Assembly (NCBI RefSeq): GCF_001952075.1
Contig: NZ_LXYU01000004.1
Coordinates: 434,001-498,000 of the forward strand
Direction: 5' to 3'
Length of the DNA: 64,000 nt
Source of the DNA: Ditibartonella apis
GTDB taxonomy: Bacteria; Pseudomonadota; Alphaproteobacteria; Rhizobiales; Rhizobiaceae
The stretch's first letter is position 1. The number at the start of each line of letters is the position of its first letter. Shown piece by piece: positions 39,779 through 49,994 of this stretch. Made by a program: the position numbers and the translations under genes. The notes beneath the pieces are model-generated. The model had not been told where the DNA came from. It saw only the letters and a program-made list of their open reading frames with translations, and searched no databases.

Positions 39779-41608
39779 TTGTCGCTTTTTAAAACTTATA
39801 CGCGCGCAGTCAGCTATTTGATGACAGAAAAGAAAACTGTCATCATCATTTGTGCAGCCAATATTGCTATGGCGGCTGTGCAGGTTTTCATACCGAAAAT
39901 TTTCGGCTGGATTATTGATGAACTGTCTTTAACCGCGCAAGCAGTATCAAGCGGCACTGCTTTTTCGGCTGGCGATACCTTCACAGCAGTTATTCCTTAT
40001 CTCGCATTGTGGACGGCACTCGGTATGTTTTCCATTGTCGCAACTGTAATGGTCGACAGGGGAGCCGATCGTCTGGCACATCGCAGACGCTTGGGAGTAT
40101 TAGCTGAATCCTATCAGCGCATTATCAATATGCCGCTTGCATGGCACCAGAAAATCGGTACCTCCAATGCACTTCACACAATGCTGCGAGCTTGCGAATC
40201 CATGTTCACGATGTGGCTCGAATTCATGCGCCAGCATCTCGCTTCAATGATTCAGCTTATAATTCTGTTAAGCGTTGCAATCTGGACCGATTACCGACTG
40301 TCCATCGTTCTGATTTCGCTTGGCATTATTTATATCATGATCGCTCGTCTTGTCATGACCAAGACCAAAACGGGACAGGAATCGGTTGAAAAATATCATC
40401 TTGCTTTATTCGAGCATGTCACAGATTCAATCTCCAATGTCTCGGTTGTTCAAAGCTACAACCGCGGCGATGAAGAAAGCGAACGCGTCAAACAGAATGC
40501 ACAAAACGTGCTCAAGGCACAATATCCTGTTTTGAACTGGTGGGCCTTGGCGGCCGGCCTTAACCGTATGGCCTCGACAATCACAGTCATCGTCGTCATT
40601 GTTCTTGGCGCCTATCTGGTTTCCAAAGGTATCCTCAATATTGGTGATGTTGTTGCCTTTGTTTTCTTTTCACAAATGATGATTGGTCAACTTGACCAGA
40701 TCAGCAATTTCATCAATCTCATTGGTTCCAATCGGGCGAAACTCGACGCATTTTATGACATGATGGATTCGACTGTTGCGGCAGCCGAACCTAAAGGCCT
40801 CCCCTCATTGACCAATGTAAAAGGCGACATCCGTTTCGACCATGTCACCCATGAATTTTCGAATACTCTGCAAGGTGTCTATGACATCACCTTCGAAATC
40901 AAACCCGGACAGACTGCAGCAATCGTCGGGCCTACCGGTGCCGGTAAAACAACATTGATCAATCTGTTACAACGAATCTACGATCCGGAAAGCGGCGTTA
41001 TAACGATTGACGGTGTTGATACAAGAACAGTCAACCGTGCGTCCCTTCGTCATGCCATGGCAACCGTATTTCAGGATTCAGGGCTGTTTAACCGCACAAT
41101 CAAAGAAAACATCAGCATCGGCCGCCCCGATGCAACGGATGAAGAGATATATGAGGCAGCAAAGATTGCTGCTGCCAATGATTTCATTCATGCGAAGACC
41201 AACGGTTATGACACCCGCGTGGGAGAACGCGGGTCGCTCCTTTCCGGTGGCGAACGGCAAAGGCTGGCAATTGCCCGAGCCGTATTAAAAAACTCGCCTA
41301 TTTTCGTGCTTGATGAGGCAACAAGTGCACTGGATGTTGAAACAGAAGCGCGCGTCAAGGAAGCAATTGACACAGTAAGCCGCAATCGGACAACAATCAT
41401 CATCGCCCATCGGCTCTCGACAGTGCGCAATGCGGATCTGGTATTATTTATGGATCATGGTCATATTGTCGAACAAGGGAGTTTTGATGAACTTGCTGAA
41501 AAAGGCGGTCGCTTCACTGCACTCCTTAAAGCGGGTGGTTTAACAATAGACCATTCGCCCCATGCACTTAACCGCGACAATGCTGTTCAGGTTCAACAAC
41601 CATCATAA
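39779..41608 (+). CDS. ndvA: Cyclic beta-1,2-glucan ABC exporter (NdvA/ChvA)
   Basis: A fused membrane/ATPase exporter: six transmembrane helices (residues 20-320), then an ABC domain with Walker A GPTGAGKTTLI, signature LSGGERQRLAIARA and Walker B VFVLDEATSALD-type segment. The N-terminus MSLFKTYTRAVSYL resembles NdvA/ChvA/Cgt of rhizobia and Brucella, which move cyclic beta-1,2-glucan to the periplasm for osmoadaptation and host interaction. 609 residues, normal. It starts at TTG seven bases after GGAGG. The glucan synthase (ndvB/chvB/cgs) is not in this window. Confidence 0.88.
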   Translation: MSLFKTYTRAVSYLMTEKKTVIIICAANIAMAAVQVFIPKIFGWIIDELSLTAQAVSSGTAFSAGDTFTAVIPYLALWTALGMFSIVATVMVDRGADRLAHRRRLGVLAESYQRIINMPLAWHQKIGTSNALHTMLRACESMFTMWLEFMRQHLASMIQLIILLSVAIWTDYRLSIVLISLGIIYIMIARLVMTKTKTGQESVEKYHLALFEHVTDSISNVSVVQSYNRGDEESERVKQNAQNVLKAQYPVLNWWALAAGLNRMASTITVIVVIVLGAYLVSKGILNIGDVVAFVFFSQMMIGQLDQISNFINLIGSNRAKLDAFYDMMDSTVAAAEPKGLPSLTNVKGDIRFDHVTHEFSNTLQGVYDITFEIKPGQTAAIVGPTGAGKTTLINLLQRIYDPESGVITIDGVDTRTVNRASLRHAMATVFQDSGLFNRTIKENISIGRPDATDEEIYEAAKIAAANDFIHAKTNGYDTRVGERGSLLSGGERQRLAIARAVLKNSPIFVLDEATSALDVETEARVKEAIDTVSRNRTTIIIAHRLSTVRNADLVLFMDHGHIVEQGSFDELAEKGGRFTALLKAGGLTIDHSPHALNRDNAVQVQQPS

Positions 41609-42587
41609 ACCGACCAATTTTGTAGCTTAACGCATTGACTATAAAAACCATTCAAGATGGTAAGTCCGATGTCACGGGATTAACCGTTTTCACAATAAGA
41701 TCGGTTAAATGAATTCCCTATTGACCAGTTGCGGGGCAAGAAAAACACTCGGCGTTTTACTAATAAAAGAAATGTGTTGAAACGGAATGGAATAAACGCA
41801 TGAGCGAAATAGCCAAATTCCTTCAATAAATTTAATCCTGTTCCATTCACGAGAAGCCGCAATAGCCAACCCAACGTAACGGTGACGCCCAAAATACACA
41901 TTTTCCGTTCTTGCACTTTGTAACCCGCTTTCCATTTTTCAAGCGACATTAGCCGGCAATGAATAGCTGAAAACCCGATTTCACTCTGTGAAGGCAGCAA
42001 TATCCCGCCCATCAAAGGCCAGTACGAAACCCCTCTGTTTAATTAGCGATATATTCATCCACTGTCGGAAGAGCCCTCTATCGGAAATAATCACCGGTGC
42101 ATGAAAAACGGGGCTATTCAATCCAGCTATACGAACGGTAACAATGGCTATTCCAAATGTTCCATTTGATAGCGATGATCGAGCAAGATAAGTATGAACC
42201 TATTATCACTCATTGATAAAAGCCCGTCATGACCATTCGTTGCATTTCGCAACTTTGCAAGTCACTTCTCACGAACGATCACCATCAGCCGGCAAAGTTT
42301 TAACTTTTGAAAATCCTGTTTAATTGTTCGCTAAAAACAAATTTATAAGTCTTGCCGCGCTTAAACTATTTCCTTGAATAGGCCTAAAACCGCCCGTTGC
42401 GCCCTGCTCTCAAAAACATGTGTCATTTTAAGATCGGCACTATTGCCTCACAAAGCGAGCTTCCCGCACTCTCGCAATTTCACTAAAATAATATGAAGCC
42501 CAAAGCCGGAAGCGGCTTCAAACTTTTTTACGGACTTGATGGAATGACTGCAGAGAAGAACAATAAAATCGTAAGCCCATAAGACAA
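41609..42587. other. Long gap between ndvA and alaS
   Basis: About 980 bp without a recognised gene. Two overlapping minus-strand frames (41680-42015 and 41705-41935) have amino-acid content that is not obviously random, e.g. YFGRHRYVGLAIAASREWNR, and might be remains of a decayed gene, but no family is recognised and no start signals are present. The rest shows nothing. Confidence 0.45.
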
Positions 42588-42611
42588 TAAAAAAGCGGGC
42601 TAGCGCCCGCT
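42588..42611 (-). terminator. Intrinsic terminator of alaS
   Basis: GCGGGC (42595-42600), four-base loop, GCCCGC (42605-42610), followed on the minus strand by six T. Confidence 0.92.
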
Positions 42612-42622
42612 CTTTACAGCAA

Positions 42623-45298
42623 TTATTTCTGTAATTTTTGTCTCAAGGCTTTCATGGCATCGTCTGCTTTGTTACCATCTGGTCCACCAGCCTGCGCCAT
42701 ATCCGTACGGCCACCACCGCCTTTGCCACCTAGAACTTCCGACAATGCTTTGACGAGTTCGACAGCATTGAACCGTTTTGTCAAATCATCGGTAACACCG
42801 ACGACAGCACTTGCCTTGCCATCTTCCGAAACACCGATAAAGGCAACAACGCCGCTACCGACCTTGTTTTTACCGGCATCAGCAAGTGGCTTCAAATCCT
42901 TGGGCGCGATACCATGAACAACGCGCCCCATAAAGGCTAGTCCGTTTATCTGTTCAATATCGGCTTCGCCGCGATCATTTGCGCCACCGGACAAGGCCAA
43001 TTGCTTTCTTGCCTCATTCAACTCTTTTTCGAGCTTGCGGCGTTCTTCAACAAGCACATGGACACGTTCCAATGCTTCCTGAGGCGTTGTTTTCAATGCA
43101 TTGGCAATTTCGTGAACACGTTGATCCTGACCATCAAGATAATGGCGGGCTGCATCGCCTGTCAGCGCTTCAATACGACGAACACCGGCAGCAACTGCGC
43201 TTTCCGATACAATGCGGATAAGCCCGATATCACCAGTGCGTTTGACGTGGGTACCACCGCAAAGTTCCAGCGACCACGCGCGGTTTCCGACTTTTGTCGG
43301 ATCAACCCGCTGCCCCATTGAAACAACGCGAACCTCGTCACCATATTTTTCGCCGAACAAGGCCATTGCACCTTCGGCAATGGCGTCATCAACGCTCATA
43401 AGACGGGTTGTCACAGGGCTATTTTGCAAAACAATTTCGTTTGCCAAATCTTCAACCTGTTTGATTTCTTCCGCTGTCATCGGTTTCGGATGAGAAAAGT
43501 CGAAACGCAAACGTTCAGGCGTAACCAATGACCCCTTCTGGGCAACATGCGTGCCTAATGTTTCGCGTAAAGCCTCGTGTAAAAGGTGCGTTGCCGAATG
43601 GTTGGCACGGATTTTACGACGCCGCTTTTCGTCAACATCAAGTTCAACAACGTCGCCCGTCTTGATCAAGCCTTTTTTCGCAACACCGATATGGACAAAC
43701 ACACCGTTTGCCTTTTTCTGTGTATCGGTCACATTAAACGAGAACTTTTCGCCGGCAATTACGCCAGTATCACCCACCTGACCACCGGATTCACCATAAA
43801 AAGGTGTCTGATTGACGATCAATGCGCCTTCTTCACCTTCCTTCAGACCATCGACAATTTTGCCATCTTTCACAATTGCAGTAATCACTGCTTCGGCTTT
43901 TTCGGTCTCATAGCCAAGAAATTCGGTTGAGCCGACGCGATCGCGAACGGCAAACCAGACGGTTTCGGTTGCCTCTTCTCCAGAGCCAGCCCAATTGGCA
44001 CGGGCTTCGGCTTTCTGGCGTTCCATTGCCTTGTCAAAAGCCTCGACATCAACCGTTATATTGCGGCGACGAAGTGCATCCTGAGTAAGATCAAGCGGGA
44101 AACCATAGGTATCATAAAGTTTGAATGCTGTTTCACCATCAAGATGATCGCCCGATTTCAGATTGTGGCTTGCCTCGTTCAAAAGGGCAAGACCACGTTC
44201 CAAAGTCTTCCGGAAGCGTGTTTCTTCCAATCGCAATGTTTCAGAAATCAGCGCTTCAGCGCGGATGAGTTCGGGATAGGCTTGGCCCATTTCACGTATC
44301 AAGGTCGGCAACAGGCGCCACATCAAAGGTTCCTTTGCGCCCAAGAGCTCGGCGTGACGCATGGCGCGACGCATAATGCGGCGCAATACATAACCGCGCC
44401 CTTCATTGGAAGGCAAAACGCCATCGGCGATCAAAAAAGCGGATGAACGAAGGTGATCTGCAATCACACGGTGACTTGCAACGAATTCTCCCTCCGCCTT
44501 GACGCCGGTTGCCTCTTCGGAAGCGCGTATCAATGTCTTGAAGAGATCAATATCGTAATTATCATGAACACCTTGCAAAACGGCAGCAATACGTTCAAGC
44601 CCCATGCCTGTATCAATGGATGGCCTCGGGAGATCGTTACGCTGGTCCTTTGTCACCTGATCATATTGCATGAAAACAAGGTTCCAGATTTCAATATAAC
44701 GATCACCATCTTCCTCTGCGCTTCCCGGCACGCCACCCCAGATTTTATCACCATGATCATAGAATATTTCCGAACACGGTCCGCAAGGACCCGTGTCACC
44801 CATAGCCCAGAAATTGTCATTGGTTGAAATCCGGATAATTTTGTCGTCCGGAAGACCGGCTATTTTCTTCCATAACTCGGCTGCCGCATCATCTTCATGA
44901 TAGACAGTAACAAGCAGCTTTTCTTTCGGCAGACAGAATTCTTTAGTAAGCAAATTCCAGGCAAAATAGATGGCCTGTTCTTTGAAATAATCACCAAAAG
45001 AGAAGTTACCGAGCATCTCGAAAAATGTGTGGTGGCGAGCTGTGTAGCCCACATTGTCCAGGTCGTTATGCTTACCGCCGGCGCGAACGCATTTTTGCGC
45101 TGTTGTTGCTCTTTTATAGGGGCGTTGTTCAAGACCGGTAAACACGTTCTTGAACTGTACCATTCCCGCATTGGTAAACATCAAGGTCGGATCATTTCTC
45201 GGAACCAACGGACTGGATGGGACAATTTCATGCCCGTTTCTGTGGAAATAATCCAGAAATGTTGACCGGATCTCGTTAACACTATTCATAACTGACAC
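42623..45298 (-). CDS. alaS: Alanine-tRNA ligase
   Basis: AlaS charges tRNA-Ala and edits mischarged serine. The 891-residue enzyme has a class II catalytic domain ([20 protein letters not shown]; motif 2-like [19 protein letters not shown]), an editing domain with the zinc ligands [11 protein letters not shown] and CGGTHV, and a glycine-rich C-terminal domain ending [16 protein letters not shown]. It is downstream of recA, the usual linkage, but with a 1.28-kb gap and a recA terminator in between, so it needs its own promoter. Confidence 0.98.
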   Translation of the reverse strand: MSVMNSVNEIRSTFLDYFHRNGHEIVPSSPLVPRNDPTLMFTNAGMVQFKNVFTGLEQRPYKRATTAQKCVRAGGKHNDLDNVGYTARHHTFFEMLGNFSFGDYFKEQAIYFAWNLLTKEFCLPKEKLLVTVYHEDDAAAELWKKIAGLPDDKIIRISTNDNFWAMGDTGPCGPCSEIFYDHGDKIWGGVPGSAEEDGDRYIEIWNLVFMQYDQVTKDQRNDLPRPSIDTGMGLERIAAVLQGVHDNYDIDLFKTLIRASEEATGVKAEGEFVASHRVIADHLRSSAFLIADGVLPSNEGRGYVLRRIMRRAMRHAELLGAKEPLMWRLLPTLIREMGQAYPELIRAEALISETLRLEETRFRKTLERGLALLNEASHNLKSGDHLDGETAFKLYDTYGFPLDLTQDALRRRNITVDVEAFDKAMERQKAEARANWAGSGEEATETVWFAVRDRVGSTEFLGYETEKAEAVITAIVKDGKIVDGLKEGEEGALIVNQTPFYGESGGQVGDTGVIAGEKFSFNVTDTQKKANGVFVHIGVAKKGLIKTGDVVELDVDEKRRRKIRANHSATHLLHEALRETLGTHVAQKGSLVTPERLRFDFSHPKPMTAEEIKQVEDLANEIVLQNSPVTTRLMSVDDAIAEGAMALFGEKYGDEVRVVSMGQRVDPTKVGNRAWSLELCGGTHVKRTGDIGLIRIVSESAVAAGVRRIEALTGDAARHYLDGQDQRVHEIANALKTTPQEALERVHVLVEERRKLEKELNEARKQLALSGGANDRGEADIEQINGLAFMGRVVHGIAPKDLKPLADAGKNKVGSGVVAFIGVSEDGKASAVVGVTDDLTKRFNAVELVKALSEVLGGKGGGGRTDMAQAGGPDGNKADDAMKALRQKLQK

Positions 45299-46420
45299 CT
45301 GTACTCGCCGCTGAGCTTAATCCTGCCCGCCGGATTTTTAAAAATATATTTGACTGCCTTTTAGAGCATATTCGCCAATCTGGAAACCACTTTTTCACGC
45401 CAATCCCGCAATGTGAATGCTAAATCCGGTGCTTTTTGCCTCAAGCAAAGTAGATCAACAGAAAACACTTGAAACATATGCCACGAGCTTAAAAAAAGCG
45501 CTTATTCAAACATTATCTCAACAACTTTAATGGGCGGTGACGAAAGCAACCACCTCCTACCAACACTTTTTCCCCGCTTAAATTCAATGGCTATCCCATT
45601 GTCGGTTTTTCCTATAGCCACCGCTCTATCGCATAAATCCCTATCGGAATGTGTTACCTCGGACATTTTCGATCAATTGCGTCAGAAAGATTTCTTTGAA
45701 TTACCGCAATATTTTTTGGTGTTAAAACGGTTTTTCTTCAATTTACCTGCAGCAAATCGGATCTTGTTCCTCTTAATTATTTAATCCTGAAATCAACAGT
45801 AAACCGCATCCGATAAACTCTCATCCGCGAATTTCAAAATTGCCGTCAGCAATCGGTCGAATACCAACTCGAAGCACGATAATTCGTAAAATTGGAACAC
45901 AGCTCATTATTCCGCGATAATTCCATGAGATACCAAGACCACGACAATTTTTTGCAATAGCGAATAAAAGAGTTCACTAGACCGAACTTTTATCCGTTCA
46001 GTCTGATTTCCTGAAGTGCCTGATCAAACCGCTATTAAAACGATAGCACCTCGCACCGATAAGAACAGAACTCCGAACACTTCATTTACGTAAAAGTACC
46101 ACGCGCTATACATAGAATTTCAGGGTATTTTAGGAAATTCCAGGAACGCTTTTGGAATGAAGCCAGAAGAATCATCATGAAAAACTGTGTAGTCACGCAC
46201 AACAACTGCAAAGCGAATATCGTTTCGACAGAACAATGCCGTTTCACTCCGACATAGACACATATCCTGCTGGCATTTTCCTGAGGATTTTATTCCTGCC
46301 GTTTTTTCCCAGTGGGTTTTTCCTGACGGCTTTATTAGCTAGCCTTTACAATTCAACTTCTATCGAACAACATTTATATTAACTGCCAACCTCATTATCC
46401 ATAAACGCTAACAGAACAAT
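45299..46420. other. Long gap between recA terminator and alaS
   Basis: About 1.1 kb with no supported gene. In many proteobacteria recX lies here; I find no RecX-like frame on the minus strand. The longest plus-strand frame (45530-45784, 84 codons) has no start signal or family features. Some A+T-rich stretches and CAGGAA-type short repeats near 46270-46330 look degenerate. The alaS promoter should be near 45299-45400. Confidence 0.5.
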
Positions 46421-46455
46421 CAAAAAAGGGCGCCAGCCTTTCTGCTCACGCCCTT
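46421..46455 (-). terminator. Intrinsic terminator of recA
   Basis: AAGGGCG (46426-46432) pairs with CGCCCTT (46449-46455); on the minus strand six T follow the stem. It sits about 120 bp beyond the recA stop. Confidence 0.8.
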
Positions 46456-46574
46456 CATTCAATTATAAACCAGATACAGAACCGATAAATTCTTTAACGT
46501 TTTCACGTTGGCATGGACAAATTTTCGATCCTGAAACCACTCTAACTATCTGTGTCGGTTTCAATAAAGCAGGA

Positions 46575-47657
46575 TCAGCCTGCTGCGCTTTCATCATCAG
46601 CTTCCGGACCACCGTTTTCAAGAAGTTCTGTTGCAATCAGACCGGCGTTTTGACGTAAAGCTGCCTCGATTTCGTCAGCCACTTCCTTGTTATCGCGAAG
46701 AAACTGTTTGGCATTTTCACGCCCTTGCCCCAAACGCTGGGAATTATACGAGAACCACGCACCGGACTTCTCGACAATGCCGACCTTCACACCAAGATCG
46801 ATAAGTTCACCGAGCTTCGAGATACCTTCGCCATACATAATGTCGAATTCAACTTGCTTGAATGGAGGAGCAAGCTTGTTTTTGACGACCTTGACGCGTG
46901 TCTGGTTACCAACAACCTCATCACGGTCTTTGATAGAACCGATACGACGGATGTCCAAACGGACAGACGAATAGAATTTTAATGCATTACCACCCGTTGT
47001 CGTTTCGGGCGAGCCGAACATAACACCGATCTTCATACGAATCTGGTTGATAAAAATAACCATGCAATTCGAACGTGAAATGGACGCGGTCAATTTGCGT
47101 AATGCCTGACTCATCAAACGGGCTTGTAAGCCGGGAAGCGAATCTCCCATCTCGCCTTCGATTTCAGCGCGTGGCGTAAGTGCAGCCACAGAATCGACAA
47201 CAAGAACATCGACCGCACCGGAGCGCACCAATGTATCCGTAATTTCCAGAGCTTGTTCTCCTGTATCCGGCTGCGAAATGAGAAGGTTTTCAATATCGAC
47301 ACCAAGTTTACGGGCATAAACCGGATCAAGTGCATGTTCGGCATCAATAAAAGCGCAAATGCCGCCGCGTTTTTGTGCTTCGGCAATTGTATGAAGAGCC
47401 AAAGTTGTTTTACCAGAACTTTCAGGCCCATAAATTTCTACGATACGACCTTTTGGAAGTCCTCCTACTCCAAGCGCAATATCCAACGATAACGAACCTG
47501 TCGGAATTGTTTCGATTTCGACAATATGTTTGTTATCGCCAAGGCGCATGATAGAGCCTTTGCCAAACGAACGTTCAATCTGGGATAGTGCGGCATCCAG
47601 AGCTTTTGATTTATCCACTGTTTTATCCTCAACGAGTCGCAATGTATTTTGTGACAT
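46575..47657 (-). CDS. recA: Recombinase RecA
   Basis: RecA forms filaments on single-stranded DNA, drives strand exchange and triggers LexA self-cleavage. 360 residues; Walker A GPESSGKT at 77-84, the L2 region [20 protein letters not shown], and [14 protein letters not shown]. The acidic C-terminus EADDESAAG is normal. A LexA box lies 126-140 bp upstream, with a possible -35 TTGTCA and -10 TACAAA at 47743-47715 in between. Confidence 0.98.
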   Translation of the reverse strand: MSQNTLRLVEDKTVDKSKALDAALSQIERSFGKGSIMRLGDNKHIVEIETIPTGSLSLDIALGVGGLPKGRIVEIYGPESSGKTTLALHTIAEAQKRGGICAFIDAEHALDPVYARKLGVDIENLLISQPDTGEQALEITDTLVRSGAVDVLVVDSVAALTPRAEIEGEMGDSLPGLQARLMSQALRKLTASISRSNCMVIFINQIRMKIGVMFGSPETTTGGNALKFYSSVRLDIRRIGSIKDRDEVVGNQTRVKVVKNKLAPPFKQVEFDIMYGEGISKLGELIDLGVKVGIVEKSGAWFSYNSQRLGQGRENAKQFLRDNKEVADEIEAALRQNAGLIATELLENGGPEADDESAAG

Positions 47658-47782
47658 CTTACACTAACCTTTTCTAACATATGAAGCCAGAGCGTTCATT
47701 TATTTGATGGTTCATTTGTACACTATTTGTTCTTTTTTGACAAGCCATATAACACGTTGATTTTGTTATTTTATGTCATTTT

Positions 47783-47797
47783 GTTCTATTAATGTTC
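47783..47797. promoter_or_regulatory. LexA (SOS) box upstream of recA
   Basis: GTTCTATTAATGTTC is an exact GTTC-N7-GTTC direct repeat with an A+T-rich spacer. It is on the plus strand and reads GAAC-N7-GAAC toward recA. The distance of about 126 bp to the start codon is somewhat long. Confidence 0.75.
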
Positions 47798-47823
47798 TTT
47801 TCACTCATGGAAAAACTCAATAA

Positions 47824-47853
47824 AATAAAACCGCCGATCTGATCGGCGGTTTT
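47824..47853 (-). terminator. Intrinsic terminator of the OmpA-like lipoprotein gene
   Basis: AAAACCGCCGAT (47828-47839) pairs with ATCGGCGGTTTT (47842-47853), with a short loop and an A/T-rich tail on both sides; it may work in both directions. Confidence 0.88.
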
Positions 47854-47882
47854 AGAAAAACAAATTTTTAATTCACAGAAAA

Positions 47883-48554
47883 TCAATAGCCGTCCTGACG
47901 CAACGGTGCAATCTGGATTTCTACACGACGGTTCTGAGAACGGCCTTCCACAGTGTCGTTGGAGGCAATCGGATTAGAAGGGCCATAGCCTTGAACCGCA
48001 AGTCTGCGTCCATCAATGCCTTGGCTGTTAAGGTAATTGGCAACCGAAAGTGCACGCCTTTGTGACAGATCCTGATTATGTTCAAGACTTCCGGTCGAAT
48101 CTGTAAAACCAAAAACATCCACCAGAGATTTGTTATATTTTTTCAATACAATGGCAACAGAATTCAAAACCGGATAGAATTGCCCTTTGACTGAATCCTG
48201 ATCGGTATTGAAAGTGATATTGCCCGGCATATTGAGCCGTATCTGATCACCAACACGGGTAACAGATACGCCAGTTCCCTGCAATTGTTGACGAAGTTCA
48301 GCTTCCTGACGATCCATATAATTGCCGATAAGGCCGCCACCAAGTGCGCCAACGCCGGCGCCGATCAGCACAGCATTTCTTTGCGCATGACTTGATCCGC
48401 CAACCATCAGACCACCAAGGGCACCTGCTACGGCACCGATCGTTGCGCCCGTTGCCGTTTTCGATACCTGACTTTCGCCGGTATAGGGATTTGTGGTTTC
48501 ACATGCGGTTAAAAAACTTGCTGATAGAAAAAGGATGCCCAACTTTTTCAACAT
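47883..48554 (-). CDS. OmpA-domain lipoprotein with glycine zipper
   Basis: 223 residues. A lipoprotein signal peptide ends in the lipobox LTAC (cysteine 18). Then a glycine-zipper segment GATIGAVAGALGGLMVGG and GAGVGALGGGLIGNYMD, and a C-terminal OmpA peptidoglycan-binding domain (about 105-215) with GFTDSTGSLEHNQDLSQRRA and RSQNRRVEIQI. The architecture equals YiaD-type lipoproteins that tie the outer membrane to the cell wall. A single-gene unit with strong terminator; ATG nine bases after GGAG. Confidence 0.9.
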   Translation of the reverse strand: MLKKLGILFLSASFLTACETTNPYTGESQVSKTATGATIGAVAGALGGLMVGGSSHAQRNAVLIGAGVGALGGGLIGNYMDRQEAELRQQLQGTGVSVTRVGDQIRLNMPGNITFNTDQDSVKGQFYPVLNSVAIVLKKYNKSLVDVFGFTDSTGSLEHNQDLSQRRALSVANYLNSQGIDGRRLAVQGYGPSNPIASNDTVEGRSQNRRVEIQIAPLRQDGY

Positions 48555-48665
48555 TGTTTGTAATCTCCATTAGAGTGGATTCACTTTAATCTCCTGTTGG
48601 AGATTATAGACGTGGTTTTCCGGATTTCACTACATGAATACAATTTTTATAGCGAAATACCGAGT

Positions 48666-49985
48666 TTATTTTTCTTCTCTGCGCTCTTTACGTAATTTTT
48701 CCCACCATTCAAGGCGTTTTCTTATTTCACGTTCAAAGCCGCGTTCCGGCGGATCATAGTAGTGCTGGTGGCCTATTTTTTCGGGAAAATACTCCTGCCC
48801 CGAAAAGGCATCCGGTTCGTCATGATCATAATGATAGCCTTCGCTATAACCTTCCTGCTTCATAAGTTTTGTTGGAGCATTAAGGATAGATTTTGGCGGC
48901 ATTAAGGAACCGTTTTCACGCGCAGAACGCATCGCTTTATTAAATGCCACGTAACCGGCATTGGATTTCGGAGCGGTTGCGAGATAAATACACGCATCGG
49001 CAAAAGCAAGTTCCCCTTCCGGCGACCCGAGATAATCATAAGCATCTTTTGCTGCATTTGCGATCAAAAGAGCTTGCGGATCAGCAAGACCAATATCTTC
49101 AACAGCCATACGCACAAGGCGTCTACCAATATAATGCGGGTCTTCGCCGGCATCCAACATACGTGAAAGATAATAAAGTGCAGCATCGGGATCGGACCCG
49201 CGAACCGATTTATGAAGCGCCGAAATCAGATTGTAATGACCATCCCGCCCTTTGTCATAAATTGCAGCCCTTTTCTGTACGATCTTTTGGAGTGTTTTAT
49301 CGTCGAAAACTTCATCCGGTCTTGCTGCCCGCCATAATTCTTCGGCCATTGTCAGCACTGCACGGCCATCTCCATCAGCCATACGCACCAGCATTTCTCG
49401 TGCTCCATCATCAACAGGAAGAGCCTTACCTTCGATCTTTTCAGCTCTTGCTATAATTGTTGCCAAACTTTTTTCGTCGAGCGGATAAAATGTTAAAACA
49501 CGTGCACGGGAAAGTAAGGCCGCATTAAGTTCAAATGAAGGGTTTTCGGTCGTAGCCCCTACAAGAATAACGGTGCCATCTTCCATAACAGGCAAAAAAC
49601 TATCTTGTTGGGCTCGATTGAACCTATGAATTTCATCGACAAAAAGCAAAGTTTGCCTACCCGACATGCGTCTCGCCCGCGCACTTTCGAATACTTTCTT
49701 TAACTCTGCCACACCGGAAAAGATTGCTGAAACCTGTTCGAAAGCCAATTTCGTTTCGCCGGCAAGAAGCCGCGCGACAGTCGTTTTACCGGTTCCAGGT
49801 GGTCCCCAGAAAATCATTGACCCCATAGAGCCGGACTTGATCATTCGGGTCAACGCACCCTCTGGGCCGGTAAGATGCTCCTGCCCGATCACTTCAGACA
49901 AATGTTGCGGCCGCATGCGCTCGGCTAGCGGTTTTGTCTTATCCATTTCCGGATCAGACGAAGATGAAAAAAGGTCGTTTACCAA
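48666..49985 (-). CDS. rarA: Replication-associated recombination protein RarA (MgsA)
   Basis: RarA is an AAA+ ATPase related to the clamp-loader and RuvB, acting at stalled forks. 439 residues; Walker A FWGPPGTGKTTVARLLA, Walker B LLFVDEIHRFNRAQQD, sensor 1 VGATTENPSFELN and the tetramerisation region LDAGEDPHYIGRRLVRMA. It starts at TTG (49985) with AGGTG six bases before; an internal ATG at 49946 is possible. It follows degQ with a gap of nine bases, so both are probably on one mRNA. Confidence 0.94.
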   Translation of the reverse strand: MVNDLFSSSSDPEMDKTKPLAERMRPQHLSEVIGQEHLTGPEGALTRMIKSGSMGSMIFWGPPGTGKTTVARLLAGETKLAFEQVSAIFSGVAELKKVFESARARRMSGRQTLLFVDEIHRFNRAQQDSFLPVMEDGTVILVGATTENPSFELNAALLSRARVLTFYPLDEKSLATIIARAEKIEGKALPVDDGAREMLVRMADGDGRAVLTMAEELWRAARPDEVFDDKTLQKIVQKRAAIYDKGRDGHYNLISALHKSVRGSDPDAALYYLSRMLDAGEDPHYIGRRLVRMAVEDIGLADPQALLIANAAKDAYDYLGSPEGELAFADACIYLATAPKSNAGYVAFNKAMRSARENGSLMPPKSILNAPTKLMKQEGYSEGYHYDHDEPDAFSGQEYFPEKIGHQHYYDPPERGFEREIRKRLEWWEKLRKERREEK

Positions 49986-49994
49986 GAAAACACC

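Noticed and set aside
45530..45784. 84-codon plus-strand frame in the recA-alaS gap
   Set aside because: No ribosome binding site; isolated; no family recognised.
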